Origin: Bacteroidales bacterium UBA3742
Lineage (GTDB): Bacteria > Bacteroidota > Bacteroidia > Bacteroidales > Paludibacteraceae
Direction: 5' to 3'
NCBI GenBank assembly: GCA_002371785.1
Contig: DFGU01000008.1
Location: 1 to 17,409 of the forward strand
DNA length: 17,409 nt
The notes beneath the pieces were generated by a model. The model did not search any database and had not been told where the DNA came from. It saw only the letters and a program-made list of their open reading frames with translations. The translations under genes and the position numbers were made by a program. Shown here one piece after another: positions 1-6,516 of the stretch; position 1 is the stretch's first letter; the number at the start of each line of letters is the position of its first letter.

Positions 1-639
1 GCAGCCGGTACGTTCTTTGCCGATCCCGAGACGGGTCTCTACGGCATCGACGGTCTGCAGGCCTTTGCCGCACAGCATCCGGGCGAGAATATTGCCGCGC
101 TGGTGATCGATCGCGTGAGCCGTTCGTGGCTGGGTACGGTAGGTGGTATATTGGCTATCGTGGGCGTCATAGCAGCGCCTATCACCAGTGGTGATACCGC
201 ACTGCGTTCGGCCCGGCTGATCGTAGCCGACTTCCTGGGTTGGGACCAACGTCCGATACCGAAGCGTCTCATCATCGCCGTGCCGCTGTTCCTCTGCGTC
301 TTTGGCATGGTGTTCGTGGACTTCAACGTCGTTTGGCGCTACTTTGCCTGGACCAACCAGACCCTGGCAGTCTTTACCCTCTGGGCCGGCACCGTCTGGC
401 TCTATAAAGGTGAAAGGCGAATGGCGAATGGTGAAAGGAAATATCCTTTTGGTTACCTGATGGCGATGATTCCGGCGCTGTTTATGACCATGGTATGCAG
501 CAGCTATATACTGATTGCGCCCGAGGGCCTGAACATGCCGGCCGACTGGCGCTGGGTAGGTTACGTGGTAGCCGGCGTGGTGACGCTCAGTTGCCTCATC
601 GGATTTATAGTATGGAGCAAAAAACAGACTAAAGCATGA
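1..639 (+). CDS. cstA: CstA-family carbon starvation / peptide transporter, C-terminal part (5' truncated)
   Basis: The reading frame is open from base 1 and ends at TGA 637-639, so only about 212 C-terminal residues are present. The segment reading ITSGDTALRSARLIVADF, then WRYFAWTNQTLAVFTLWA and PALFMTMV, is characteristic of CstA, an inner-membrane protein linked to peptide or pyruvate uptake under carbon limitation. At least four hydrophobic membrane segments remain. Between two of them (about residues 135-146) lies a basic stretch, KGERRMANGERK, encoded by a 7-bp repeat array (404-438); as I recall the family, only a short loop is usual there. The last ATG bases overlap the start of mltG (ATGA), which suggests translational coupling. 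The family call is firm. The substrate is not shown by the sequence. Confidence 0.9.
   Translation, partial: AAGTFFADPETGLYGIDGLQAFAAQHPGENIAALVIDRVSRSWLGTVGGILAIVGVIAAPITSGDTALRSARLIVADFLGWDQRPIPKRLIIAVPLFLCVFGMVFVDFNVVWRYFAWTNQTLAVFTLWAGTVWLYKGERRMANGERKYPFGYLMAMIPALFMTMVCSSYILIAPEGLNMPADWRWVGYVVAGVVTLSCLIGFIVWSKKQTKA
404..438. repeat. In-frame 7-bp repeat array inside cstA
   Basis: Five consecutive heptamers: ATAAAGG, TGAAAGG, CGAATGG, CGAATGG, TGAAAGG. They encode the hydrophilic loop GERRMANGERK between two membrane segments. The same unit family (GGCGAA / GGTGAA) recurs in engB and twice in dxs in this window. The reading frame stays open and the protein continues normally on both sides. 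Confidence 0.85.
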
Positions 640-1688
640 AAATAGATCGCCCCAAACTCATCATCGTCGTATCGGCATTGATCGTGATGACAGGCCTCAT
701 CGTGACCTGCATCTTCGGCATTCGCTACTACCGTTATGCACGGCATAACTTCACCTCGCGTGACGGCGAGCAGCATGAGTACTATATCTATCCGGGCACG
801 ACTCCCGATGATCTGACCAAGATGCTGAGTGCCGACTACGAGATTGCCTCGATGGATGCGTGGGTGAGCGACTGCAAGCGACTCCGAATGGACACCATCC
901 AGCCGGGACATTACACCATCGCCGCACGCACGGCTAACCGGCGACTGATACGTATGTTCACCAAGGGCGAGGAATCGCCCGTCAAGTTGACTTTCAACAA
1001 CACGATCCGTACGCGTCAGCAGCTCTGCGGACGCCTGGCGGCCGTGCTCTTGCTGGATAGCGCTACGCTCAATCAGTATATGGATAGCGTGCCGTTCTTG
1101 AAGCAGTACGGCCTGACGCCCGAGACCGCGGTCTGTCTCTTCATCCCCAATACCTACGAGGTCTATTGGTCGATGACGCCCGAGCAGCTCTTCGACCGCA
1201 TGCAGAAGGAGTTTAACCGTTTCTGGAACCGGGAGCGCCGCGTCAAAGCAGAGGCACTGGGCCTGACGCCGCAAGAGGTAGCTACGCTTGCCTCCATCGT
1301 GGAAGGCGAGACCCATCGCACGGAGGAGCATCCGATCATCGCCAGCCTCTACCTGAACCGACTCCATCGGGAGATGCCCCTCCAGGCATGCCCGACCGTG
1401 ATCTTCGCCGTGGGTGACTTTACGATGCACCGCGTGCTCAACAAGCACCTGGAGATCGATTCGCCCTACAATACCTACAAGCATACCGGTCTGCCACCCG
1501 GACCGATCCGTCTGCCGCAACCCTCGGCACTGGATGCCGTGCTGAATGCACCGCGTACCGACTACCTCTTCATGTGCGCCAACCCCGACTTCTCGGGTAC
1601 GCACGTCTTCTCGGAAACAGCCGCGCAACACGAACGCGTAGCACGTGCGTACCGTCAGAAACTCAACGAACGTAACATCAAGAAATGA
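636..1688 (+). CDS. mltG: Endolytic murein transglycosylase MltG (YceG-like)
   Basis: 350 residues, a normal length for the family. One N-terminal membrane anchor (about residues 7-29) puts the enzyme on the periplasmic side of the inner membrane, where MltG cuts nascent glycan strands and so limits their length. A LysM-like region (about 45-110) precedes the YceG catalytic domain. The catalytic glutamate is E223 in ASIVEGET. The conserved C-terminal signatures HRVLNKHL, SPYNTY (276-281) and GLPPGPI (285-291) are all present. The start ATG overlaps the cstA stop and the TGA stop overlaps the next ATG (both ATGA), so it is the middle gene of a coupled trio. There is no repeat insertion here, unlike its upstream neighbour. 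The identification is firm. Confidence 0.95.
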   Translation: MKIDRPKLIIVVSALIVMTGLIVTCIFGIRYYRYARHNFTSRDGEQHEYYIYPGTTPDDLTKMLSADYEIASMDAWVSDCKRLRMDTIQPGHYTIAARTANRRLIRMFTKGEESPVKLTFNNTIRTRQQLCGRLAAVLLLDSATLNQYMDSVPFLKQYGLTPETAVCLFIPNTYEVYWSMTPEQLFDRMQKEFNRFWNRERRVKAEALGLTPQEVATLASIVEGETHRTEEHPIIASLYLNRLHREMPLQACPTVIFAVGDFTMHRVLNKHLEIDSPYNTYKHTGLPPGPIRLPQPSALDAVLNAPRTDYLFMCANPDFSGTHVFSETAAQHERVARAYRQKLNERNIKK

Positions 1689-2245
1689 TCTGGGACAACA
1701 ACGACGATATACGCCTCATCACGTGCCGCAACAATCGGCGCGAGATACAGCATGCCCTGGACGAATGTCGCGAGGAGCGACGTCCCTATGTGTTCATCAC
1801 CAACACGATGAATATCAAGCCCCTGCACCGTCTGCTTGTGCCTGTGACGATGCTGGAGGAGGAAGTGTATAAAGCAGAGATATGCACCTATCTGGCGCGT
1901 AAGACCGGTGCGCATATTATCCTCTTAAAAGCCCACGACTACGGATCGCATGCCCAGCAGAACGTCAACCGCATTGTGACGCATATCAAGGGCGTCATGG
2001 AGCGTGCGGAGGTGGAGATATCGTATGAGGTGGTAGAGGCTCGCAAAGACAGTTTCTCGCTCATACGCGAGGCCAGCGAACGGCAGCGCGACTTCCAGCA
2101 CGACCTGCTGATCCTGACCGCCAGCCGCGACTACGGACTGGACGACATCCTCTTCGGCCCACCCGAGCGGCATGCTATACGCCGTGCATTGGTGCCCGTC
2201 ATGCTGGTCAATCCGCGAGAAGACCTATTCTCGCTCTGCGATTAG
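1685..2245 (+). CDS. UspA-like universal stress family protein
   Basis: 186 residues, soluble, no signal peptide. After an acidic and basic N-terminal extension of about 45 residues comes a segment resembling a universal stress domain: an initial strand RLLVPVTMLEE, a helix rich in E/A/K, IILLKAHD as the next strand, a central SYEVVEA strand, a helix, then DLLILTASR and the closing RRALVPVMLVNPRED. The canonical Usp ATP-binding G-2X-G-9X-G-S/T loop is not clear, so nucleotide binding is doubtful. It begins inside the mltG stop codon (ATGA) and is probably cotranscribed with cstA-mltG. A stress or carbon-starvation role would suit the CstA neighbour, but that is inference. The fold assignment is moderate. 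Confidence 0.65.
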   Translation: MIWDNNDDIRLITCRNNRREIQHALDECREERRPYVFITNTMNIKPLHRLLVPVTMLEEEVYKAEICTYLARKTGAHIILLKAHDYGSHAQQNVNRIVTHIKGVMERAEVEISYEVVEARKDSFSLIREASERQRDFQHDLLILTASRDYGLDDILFGPPERHAIRRALVPVMLVNPREDLFSLCD

Positions 2246-2250
2246 CGGGC

Positions 2251-2323
2251 TGTCAGCTATCAGCCTTCAGCCGTCAGACTGATCATCTAATCAACCTATA
2301 AACTTATCAACTAATCAACTAAG
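2251..2323. repeat. Mixed 7-bp and 8-bp repeat array between the converging usp-like gene and engB
   Basis: Four heptamers TGTCAGC, TATCAGC, CTTCAGC, CGTCAGA (2251-2278) are followed by octamers CATCTAAT, CAACCTAT, AAACTTAT, CAACTAAT, CAACTAAG (2284-2323). The heptamer block matches 26 of 28 bases of the array inside thrS (6641-6668). The octamer block runs into engB and supplies its stop codon (TGA, minus strand, 2317-2315). Confidence 0.85.
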
Positions 2324-2935
2324 CGTAGCGTTGATTTCCTCAATATACTCCACGATCTCTTCGCCACCCTGGTTCTTCTCGGCCGAGGTAACGAAGATAG
2401 GCGGCAGTTCGTCCCAGGTCTCAAGCAGCACCTTTTTATAGGCTTCTACATTTTCCTTGAGGCGTTCGCGTCCCAGTTTGTCCGCTTTGGTAAAGACGAT
2501 GGCGAAGGGTATCTGCTGTTCGCCGAGCCAGTTCATGAACTCGATATCGATCTTCTGCGCCTCCAGTCGGCTATCCACGAGCACAAAGAGGTTGCACAGC
2601 TGCTCCCGCAGCAGGCAGTAGCGCTCTATCATGCGGCGCAAGTTGTCGCGCTGCGTCTGACTGGCACGGGCATAGCCGTAGCCCGGCAGATCGACGATAT
2701 GCCACTGCTGGCTTTCGCCATTCGCGGGCTGACTCTCGATAGAGAAGTGGTTGATGAGCAGCGTCTTACCGGGTTTCTGGCTGGTCTTGGCCAACTTGGG
2801 GTTGTGGGTTAGCATGTTGATCAGCGACGACTTACCCACGTTGCTGCGTCCGATGAAGGCATACTCCGGCAGGTGGGACTGCGGGCATTGCACCACGTCG
2901 GGACTGGATATGACAAAATTCGCGTAACGTATCAT
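2315..2935 (-). CDS. engB: Ribosome-biogenesis GTPase EngB (YihA/YsxC)
   Basis: 206 residues with all the GTPase motifs of the TrmE-Era-EngA-EngB family: G1 GRSNVGKS (29-36), the switch-I region with PGKT near 55-58, G3 DLPGYGYA (82-89), G4 TKAD (149-152) and G5 TSA (183-185). EngB assists assembly of the large ribosomal subunit. Between NHF and the G3 strand the protein has SIESQPANGESQQW, about seven residues more than I recall for Bacillus YsxC; this stretch is encoded by repeat units (2711-2731) of the type seen in cstA and dxs. The C-terminal residues ATLS and the stop come from the downstream 8-bp array. No convincing promoter of its own is visible just upstream, so it may be read from the CYTH-gene promoter. 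Confidence 0.95.
   Translation of the reverse strand: MIRYANFVISSPDVVQCPQSHLPEYAFIGRSNVGKSSLINMLTHNPKLAKTSQKPGKTLLINHFSIESQPANGESQQWHIVDLPGYGYARASQTQRDNLRRMIERYCLLREQLCNLFVLVDSRLEAQKIDIEFMNWLGEQQIPFAIVFTKADKLGRERLKENVEAYKKVLLETWDELPPIFVTSAEKNQGGEEIVEYIEEINATLS
2711..2731. repeat. Short in-frame 7-bp repeat remnant inside engB
   Basis: Three heptamers on the plus strand, GCTTTCG, CCATTCG, CGGGCTG. On the coding strand they read CGAATGG CGAAAGC, the same family as in cstA (411-438) and dxs (12282-12316). They encode PANGES in the loop before the G3 motif. Confidence 0.65.
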
Positions 2936-2950
2936 TGAGTTTTGTGTTAA

Positions 2951-3050
2951 AAGGTTATAATGGTGGCTACGCCACGTTAAAGGGTTATAATGGCGGATGC
3001 GCCACGTTAACGTCGAAGACCTTCTTAACTTTATAACGCCGCGCAGCGGC
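2951..3050. repeat. Intergenic palindrome-and-spacer array, including a 30-bp tandem repeat
   Basis: Bases 2951-2980 and 2981-3010 are adjacent 30-bp copies differing at about four positions. Each carries an AGGTTATAATG-like spacer and a short hairpin: GTGGC-tac-GCCAC in the first, TGGCG-gatg-CGCCA in the second. A third hairpin, GCCGC-gca-GCGGC (3038-3050), follows another TTATAAC spacer. The alternation of an A/T-rich spacer with changing GC-rich palindromes is also seen inside dxs. The region 2936-3145 holds no gene that I can support. Confidence 0.8.
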
Positions 3051-3070
3051 CATGCTAACGTATATTATAC

Positions 3071-3179
3071 CATATTAACATAGTATTCCGACGGCTGATG
3101 GCTGATGGCCGATAGCTGATGGCTAACGACTAACGACCAACGACCTTAAATCATATTAGCATTATAGTATTCCGGACGG
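3071..3179. repeat. Imperfect direct repeat of the CYTH gene 3' end, flanking the 7-bp array
   Basis: Bases 3071-3094 (CATATTAACA then TAGTATTCCG ACGG) repeat bases 3152-3179 (CATATTAGCAT, TATAGTATTCCGG, ACGG) with a few indels and one substitution. The right copy is coding: it encodes the C-terminal PEYYNANM of the CYTH protein. The left copy lies beyond the stop, on the other side of the array. The feature spans both copies and the array. Confidence 0.6.
3091..3146. repeat. Eight-unit 7-bp array abutting the CYTH gene stop codon
   Basis: Eight heptamers without interruption: ACGGCTG, ATGGCTG, ATGGCCG, ATAGCTG, ATGGCTA, ACGACTA, ACGACCA, ACGACCT. The unit changes stepwise from a GGCTGAT type to a GACCAAC type, linking two families found separately elsewhere (thrS/ABC gene and murF-alr). 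Its last base is the first base of the TAA stop (minus strand) of the CYTH gene. Confidence 0.9.
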
Positions 3180-3607
3180 CCGGTCACTTCCTCACCGATG
3201 AAGTCGGGTTTTACAAAAGTCTGCGTTTCGTTCTCCAGCTCTATCTCGGCCATGACGAGTCCCTGCTTGGCGCCGTGGAACTCATCGATCTCCCATTTCA
3301 GTCCCCCGCCGGCCGGCACGACCCAGCGGGTCTTCACAATCACGCCGGGCAGGCATATGCGCAGCAGTTGGCGGGCATCCTCCGGCGTGATCTCGCGCTC
3401 CCACTCAAAGCGGGCGATACCCTCCTGCCCCTGCGACGACTTGATGGTGAGATACGCCTTTTCGCCCATGATGCGCACACGGACGGTGCGGCCTTGGTCC
3501 TTACATAGATAGGCTTGGCACACCTCGGTATGGCTGGTAGCCAGGCGCTGGTAGCTGTCCGAGCAGACCAGAAACTTACGTTCTATTTCGGTATTCACAG
3601 GTTTCAC
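3146..3607 (-). CDS. CYTH-domain protein (triphosphate tunnel metalloenzyme family)
   Basis: 153 residues, the usual size of a single CYTH domain. The N-terminal ExExK signature is EIERK (7-11). Alternating charged strands follow (RVRIMGEKAYLTIKS, FEWEREI, KTRWVVP, KWEIDEFHG, LVMAEIELE), as expected for the eight-stranded tunnel that binds an inorganic or organic triphosphate and metal. Family members are tripolyphosphatases, thiamine triphosphatases or class IV adenylate cyclases; the sequence does not decide between them. The ATG at 3607-3605 lies almost at the transcription start predicted from its promoter. A GTG three codons on (residue 4) would give MNTEIERK, the more usual N-terminus. 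The stop codon joins a 7-bp array. Confidence 0.85.
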   Translation of the reverse strand: MKPVNTEIERKFLVCSDSYQRLATSHTEVCQAYLCKDQGRTVRVRIMGEKAYLTIKSSQGQEGIARFEWEREITPEDARQLLRICLPGVIVKTRWVVPAGGGLKWEIDEFHGAKQGLVMAEIELENETQTFVKPDFIGEEVTGRPEYYNANMI

Positions 3608-3611
3608 GCTG

Positions 3612-3643
3612 CAAAATTACAAATAAATTTTGATATGTGCAAA
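3612..3643 (-). promoter_or_regulatory. Promoter of the CYTH gene (and perhaps engB)
   Basis: On the minus strand the -7 box is TAATTTTG (3619-3612) and the -33 box is TTTG (3643-3640), with 20 bases between them, the Bacteroides-type pattern. It overlaps the divergent promoter on the plus strand. The predicted transcript begins within a few bases of the annotated ATG. Confidence 0.7.
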
Positions 3644-3659
3644 TTTTTTCGTACCTTTG
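3629..3659 (+). promoter_or_regulatory. Promoter of the AI-2E-family gene
   Basis: A -33 box TTTG (3629-3632) is followed after 19 bases by TACCTTTG (3652-3659). The tail TTTTTTCGTACCTTTGCAG is repeated almost exactly in the thrS promoter. Transcription should start near 3665, which rules out the upstream in-frame ATGs for the gene it serves. Confidence 0.8.
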
Positions 3660-3706
3660 CAGTCGCAATTGCTGAAACTGTACTTAATCAAATCTATCGA
3701 GAGCCT

Positions 3707-4759
3707 ATGTTCGGTCGTTTATATGGCGTACTGCTGCCTTTCTTCGTCAGTTTTCTGATAGCCTACGTGCTGGATCCCATCGTCAGTTGGTTCCAGAACC
3801 GGTGCCATATCCGCAACCGTGTGCTGGCCGTGCTGTGTACGCTGGTGCTGGCTGTCGGACTGGTCGTGGGTAGCATCGCGGCGCTCAAGGGACCGGTGGC
3901 CGAACAGGTGAATACGGCCTGGGCGGGTTTTCAGAAATATGTCGCCCAGTTTGATATCAACGACTATGTCTCGGCCGAGACCCAGGAGAAGTTGCTCAAC
4001 TGGAAGGACACATGGGACTGGCAGGCTACCCTGGCCAATCCGGAAGTGACCTCGTCAATCAAGGAGCTGCTGCCTAAGATAGGTAACTGGATCACGGGCG
4101 GACTGAGTTGGCTGAGCGAACTGCTGGTGATCTTCATCGGACTGATGTACCTCATCTTCCTGATGATCGATTTCCCCAACATACGCGCCAACTATAGCAA
4201 GTACGTCCCGCGTAAGTACCGCGCACGCGTAGTGACGCTCATGGGCGATATCGACCGCAATATGAATGCCTATTTCCGCGGTCAGGCGCTGGTAGCCACC
4301 TGCGTAGGCATCCTCTTTGCCATAGGCTTTACCATCACGGGCATGCCGATGGGCATCGCGATGGGGCTCATCATCGGCCTGCTGAACATGGTGCCGTATA
4401 TGCAGGCGCTAGGTATCCCGCCCTGCATCATCCTGTGCATCTTGCAGTCGGCCCAGACGGGTCAACCGCTATGGTGGACGCTGCTGATGATGGCTATCGT
4501 CTTTGTGGTGGTGCAGTCGATCCAGGACATGCTGCTCACGCCTAAGATCATGGGCAACGTGACGGGACTCAGCAGCGCCGCTATCCTGCTGAGCCTCAGT
4601 ATATGGGGCGCGCTGTTCGGCGTGATAGGTATGATCATCGCCCTGCCGCTCACCACGCTCATTCTCAACTACTACCGTCGCTATGTGGCTAATCGCGGCG
4701 TAGGCAGCCGTGCCCACCAGGCCGACTATCGCGGACGCCTACGTCCTAAGTCGGAGTAA
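3707..4759 (+). CDS. AI-2E family transporter-like membrane protein (PerM/YdiK/TqsA superfamily)
   Basis: 350 residues from the ATG at 3707. I chose this start because the promoter (3629-3659) excludes the in-frame ATGs at 3515 and 3635. The protein opens directly with LYGVLLPFFVSFLIAYVLDPIV, which matches the second membrane segment of typical family members, so the usual first N-terminal helix seems to be absent. Next come a soluble-looking region (about 75-145), then helices including LLVIFIGLMYLIFLMIDF, a conserved YFRGQ, GLLNMVPYMQALG, a helix before LLTPKIMG, and a closing ALFGVIGMIIALPL. The C-terminal tail is basic. Members have been implicated in AI-2 export, sodium/proton exchange or other efflux, and the substrate is unknown here. 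Only 15 bp separate it from the next gene, so they probably share a transcript. Confidence 0.85.
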   Translation: MFGRLYGVLLPFFVSFLIAYVLDPIVSWFQNRCHIRNRVLAVLCTLVLAVGLVVGSIAALKGPVAEQVNTAWAGFQKYVAQFDINDYVSAETQEKLLNWKDTWDWQATLANPEVTSSIKELLPKIGNWITGGLSWLSELLVIFIGLMYLIFLMIDFPNIRANYSKYVPRKYRARVVTLMGDIDRNMNAYFRGQALVATCVGILFAIGFTITGMPMGIAMGLIIGLLNMVPYMQALGIPPCIILCILQSAQTGQPLWWTLLMMAIVFVVVQSIQDMLLTPKIMGNVTGLSSAAILLSLSIWGALFGVIGMIIALPLTTLILNYYRRYVANRGVGSRAHQADYRGRLRPKSE

Positions 4760-4774
4760 ACCTTCCCCTACGAT

Positions 4775-6049
4775 ATGGAGCACACAAACAAAACCGGATT
4801 TAGTACCAAGCTGGGCGTCATCATGGCGGCCGCAGGCAGTGCCGTCGGCCTGGGCAATATATGGAAATTCCCCTACGTAGCCGGCGAGAACGGCGGCGGT
4901 GCGTTTCTGATCGTCTATCTGCTATGCGTCCTGCTGTTTGGTCTGCCGTTGCTGACTACCGAACTGCTGATCGGTAAACGCTCCGGCCGGAGTGTCTACG
5001 GGGCCTTTCGGGCCCTCCGCGGCAATAGCCGTTGGCAGTGGCTCAGCTGGTGGTGCATCGCCTCGGCGTTTATTATCATGGGCTTCTATTTCGTGGTAAC
5101 GGGCTGGTGCGGCAACTACCTGTACGAGGCCGTCCTGAATACCTACACCGGCATGGATGCGGCGCAACTGACGGCGCATTTCTCGGACGTGGTATCCAGC
5201 ACGCCGCGCATGATCCTGTGCGGCCTGGTGCCCGTACTGATGACGGCAGCGGTGCTGTGGTTCGATGTCAACAAGGGCATCGAGCGCATGAGCAAACTGC
5301 TGATGCCCCTGCTGCTCATTATGATGGTCGTCATGGCTGTGCGTGCCCTGATGCTCCCGGGTAGCGGCGAGGGCTTGCGTTTCCTGTTCCGGTTCGACTT
5401 CGGGCGTATCACGCCCCAGGTGGTCATGATGGCGGTGGGTCAGTGCTTCTTCAGCCTGTCCGTAGGTACCGGCGCCCTGATCACCTACGGTGCCTATATG
5501 CCTAAGCAACAGAGCGAAGCCCGTACGGCGCTCCAGGTCGCTCTGCTCGACACGCTGGTAGCCGTCTTGGCAGGCGTCGTCATCTTCCCGGCGGTCTTCT
5601 CGTTTGGTTACGACCCGGCCGAGGGTCCGCAACTGGTATTCGTCGTGCTGCCGTCTATTCTGCAGCAGATGTCGTTCTCTTGGCTCAGCGGCGTGCTCTT
5701 CTTCCTTCTGCTGTTTATCGCGGCGCTTACCTCTACGATATCGCTGATGGAGATAGCCGTGGCCAGTCTGTGCGAAGCCAGTCACGACCGCCTCAACCGC
5801 CACCAGAGCGTCCTCATCGTCACGGCTATTACCACCGTGCTGGTCATTCTGTGCGTACTCTCGCCCCGACTCTTCAGTTGGTCCGACCGTTTGGTCACCA
5901 CCATCCTCATGCCGCTGGGTGCACTCAGTATGTCCCTCTTTGTCGGCTGGTTCATGCCCCGACTCCACCCCGCCCTAACCTTCGCCCTCCGCTGGATCGT
6001 CCCTGCAGCCATCCTGCTCATCTTCCTCAACGGCTTAGGTGTATTGTAG
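4775..6049 (+). CDS. Neurotransmitter:sodium symporter (NSS/SNF) family transporter
   Basis: 424 residues, 11-12 hydrophobic segments, typical of short bacterial NSS members. The N-terminal signature GSAVGLGNIWKFPYVAGENG (21-40) forms the unwound part of helix 1 that binds sodium and substrate in this fold. The segment AVGQCFFSLSVGTGALITYG corresponds to helix 6, and FIAALTSTISLMEIAVA to helix 8 with its Na2-site residues. It should drive sodium-coupled uptake of an amino acid or a related amine; which one cannot be told. It follows the AI-2E-family gene after 15 bp with no promoter between. No repeat array lies inside it. Transcription probably ends at the bidirectional terminator at 6158-6204. 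Confidence 0.93.
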   Translation: MEHTNKTGFSTKLGVIMAAAGSAVGLGNIWKFPYVAGENGGGAFLIVYLLCVLLFGLPLLTTELLIGKRSGRSVYGAFRALRGNSRWQWLSWWCIASAFIIMGFYFVVTGWCGNYLYEAVLNTYTGMDAAQLTAHFSDVVSSTPRMILCGLVPVLMTAAVLWFDVNKGIERMSKLLMPLLLIMMVVMAVRALMLPGSGEGLRFLFRFDFGRITPQVVMMAVGQCFFSLSVGTGALITYGAYMPKQQSEARTALQVALLDTLVAVLAGVVIFPAVFSFGYDPAEGPQLVFVVLPSILQQMSFSWLSGVLFFLLLFIAALTSTISLMEIAVASLCEASHDRLNRHQSVLIVTAITTVLVILCVLSPRLFSWSDRLVTTILMPLGALSMSLFVGWFMPRLHPALTFALRWIVPAAILLIFLNGLGVL

Positions 6050-6055
6050 AAAGGC

Positions 6056-6073
6056 GAGAAAGGGGGATTCGAA
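6056..6073. repeat. Second partial copy of the tRNA-Ser 3' end (possible attachment-site scar)
   Basis: The 18 bases GAGAAAGGGGGATTCGAA occur here and at 6208-6225 in the tRNA-Ser gene, in the same orientation. They cover the 3' acceptor strand and part of the T arm. The copy lies 6 bp after the symporter stop codon. The 134 bp between the copies carry palindromes (AATGCAA/TTGCATT around 6075-6093; GAGAAGGC/GCCTTCTC around 6137-6157) and a terminator, and no gene. Origin as an integration scar is inference. Confidence 0.55.
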
Positions 6074-6134
6074 AAATGCAACTTGTTTGCATTAATCGTT
6101 CGAGCGTAGCGAGATAAGAACCCTCCGACCGGGG

Positions 6135-6159
6135 TTGAGAAGGCTCGCTGCCTTCTCAA
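6135..6159. other. Strong hairpin without T-tract
   Basis: A perfect 10-bp stem TTGAGAAGGC / GCCTTCTCAA with loop TCGCT. Neither strand has a T-run directly after it, so it is not an intrinsic terminator by itself. Its loop can alternatively pair with the upstream AGCGAG (about 6110-6115), so two exclusive folds are possible. Whether that matters is unknown. Confidence 0.6.
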
Positions 6160-6204
6160 AAACGAGACAAGGACACCCTTAATGGATGTCCTTGATTCGT
6201 TTTT
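6158..6204. terminator. Bidirectional intrinsic terminator (tRNA-Ser and symporter gene)
   Basis: Symmetric structure: AAAAACGA, a 3-base bulge, AAGGACA, a short inner CC/GG pairing with loop, then TGTCCTT, a 3-base bulge and TCGTTTTT. Each strand therefore has a hairpin followed by a T-run. It sits 2 bp beyond the mature tRNA 3' end on the minus strand and downstream of the symporter gene on the plus strand. Confidence 0.8.
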
Positions 6205-6205
6205 G

Positions 6206-6292
<87 letters not shown>

Positions 6293-6361
6293 TCGCGCGG
6301 TAGCGCGGCTAAATCTCGGTTTATAACCTAAATTAAGTGCTTTACTTTTCGAAAGCGGCTG

Positions 6362-6393
6362 CAAAGGTACTGCTTTTTTACGACATACGCAAA
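6362..6393 (-). promoter_or_regulatory. Promoter of tRNA-Ser
   Basis: On the minus strand TACCTTTG (6369-6362) has TTTG (6393-6390) 20 bases upstream. The stretch between includes AAAAAAGCAG, shared with the murF-alr and dxs promoters. Transcription should start about 60-65 bases before the tRNA. Confidence 0.8.
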
Positions 6394-6419
6394 TATTTTC
6401 GCATTTTTTTGCATTTTTT

Positions 6420-6450
6420 TTTGAAATTTGGTTTTTTTTTCGTACCTTTG
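6420..6450 (+). promoter_or_regulatory. Promoter of thrS
   Basis: TTTG (6420-6423), 19 bases of mostly T, then TACCTTTG (6443-6450). The leader is about 60 bases long and contains a modest nested hairpin (GGGC/GCCC, 6468-6483). I see no T-box or operator-like tRNA mimic. The region 6293-6516 otherwise holds only this promoter and that of the tRNA. Confidence 0.8.
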
Positions 6451-6516
6451 CAGCCGATTTGGCGAAAGGGCAGTTGTTAGCCCATAGCCGTAAACATTTG
6501 TAGGTTTATAAATTAT

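Noticed and set aside
561..1631. Long minus-strand open frame (356 codons) opposite mltG
   Set aside because: It mirrors a well-conserved gene, has no domain I recognise and a low-complexity His/Arg-rich composition typical of antisense frames in GC-rich DNA.
3515..3706. N-terminal extension of the AI-2E-family gene from ATG 3515 or 3635
   Set aside because: It would overlap the CYTH gene and its own promoter, and the extra residues do not resemble the family's N-terminus.
4922..5968. Long minus-strand open frame (348 codons) opposite the NSS symporter
   Set aside because: Composition is extreme in H, Q, E and R, as expected from the reverse complement of a membrane-protein gene; no start context or promoter.
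6056..6073. A second tRNA-Ser gene
   Set aside because: Only the 3' acceptor strand and part of the T arm are present; the rest of the cloverleaf is missing.
6135..6159. Rho-independent terminator of the symporter gene
   Set aside because: The hairpin is strong but no T-run follows directly on either strand; the structure at 6158-6204 fits better.
6451..6516. Riboswitch or T-box in the thrS leader
   Set aside because: The leader is only about 60 bases and lacks T-box conserved sequences; its small nested hairpin is not distinctive.
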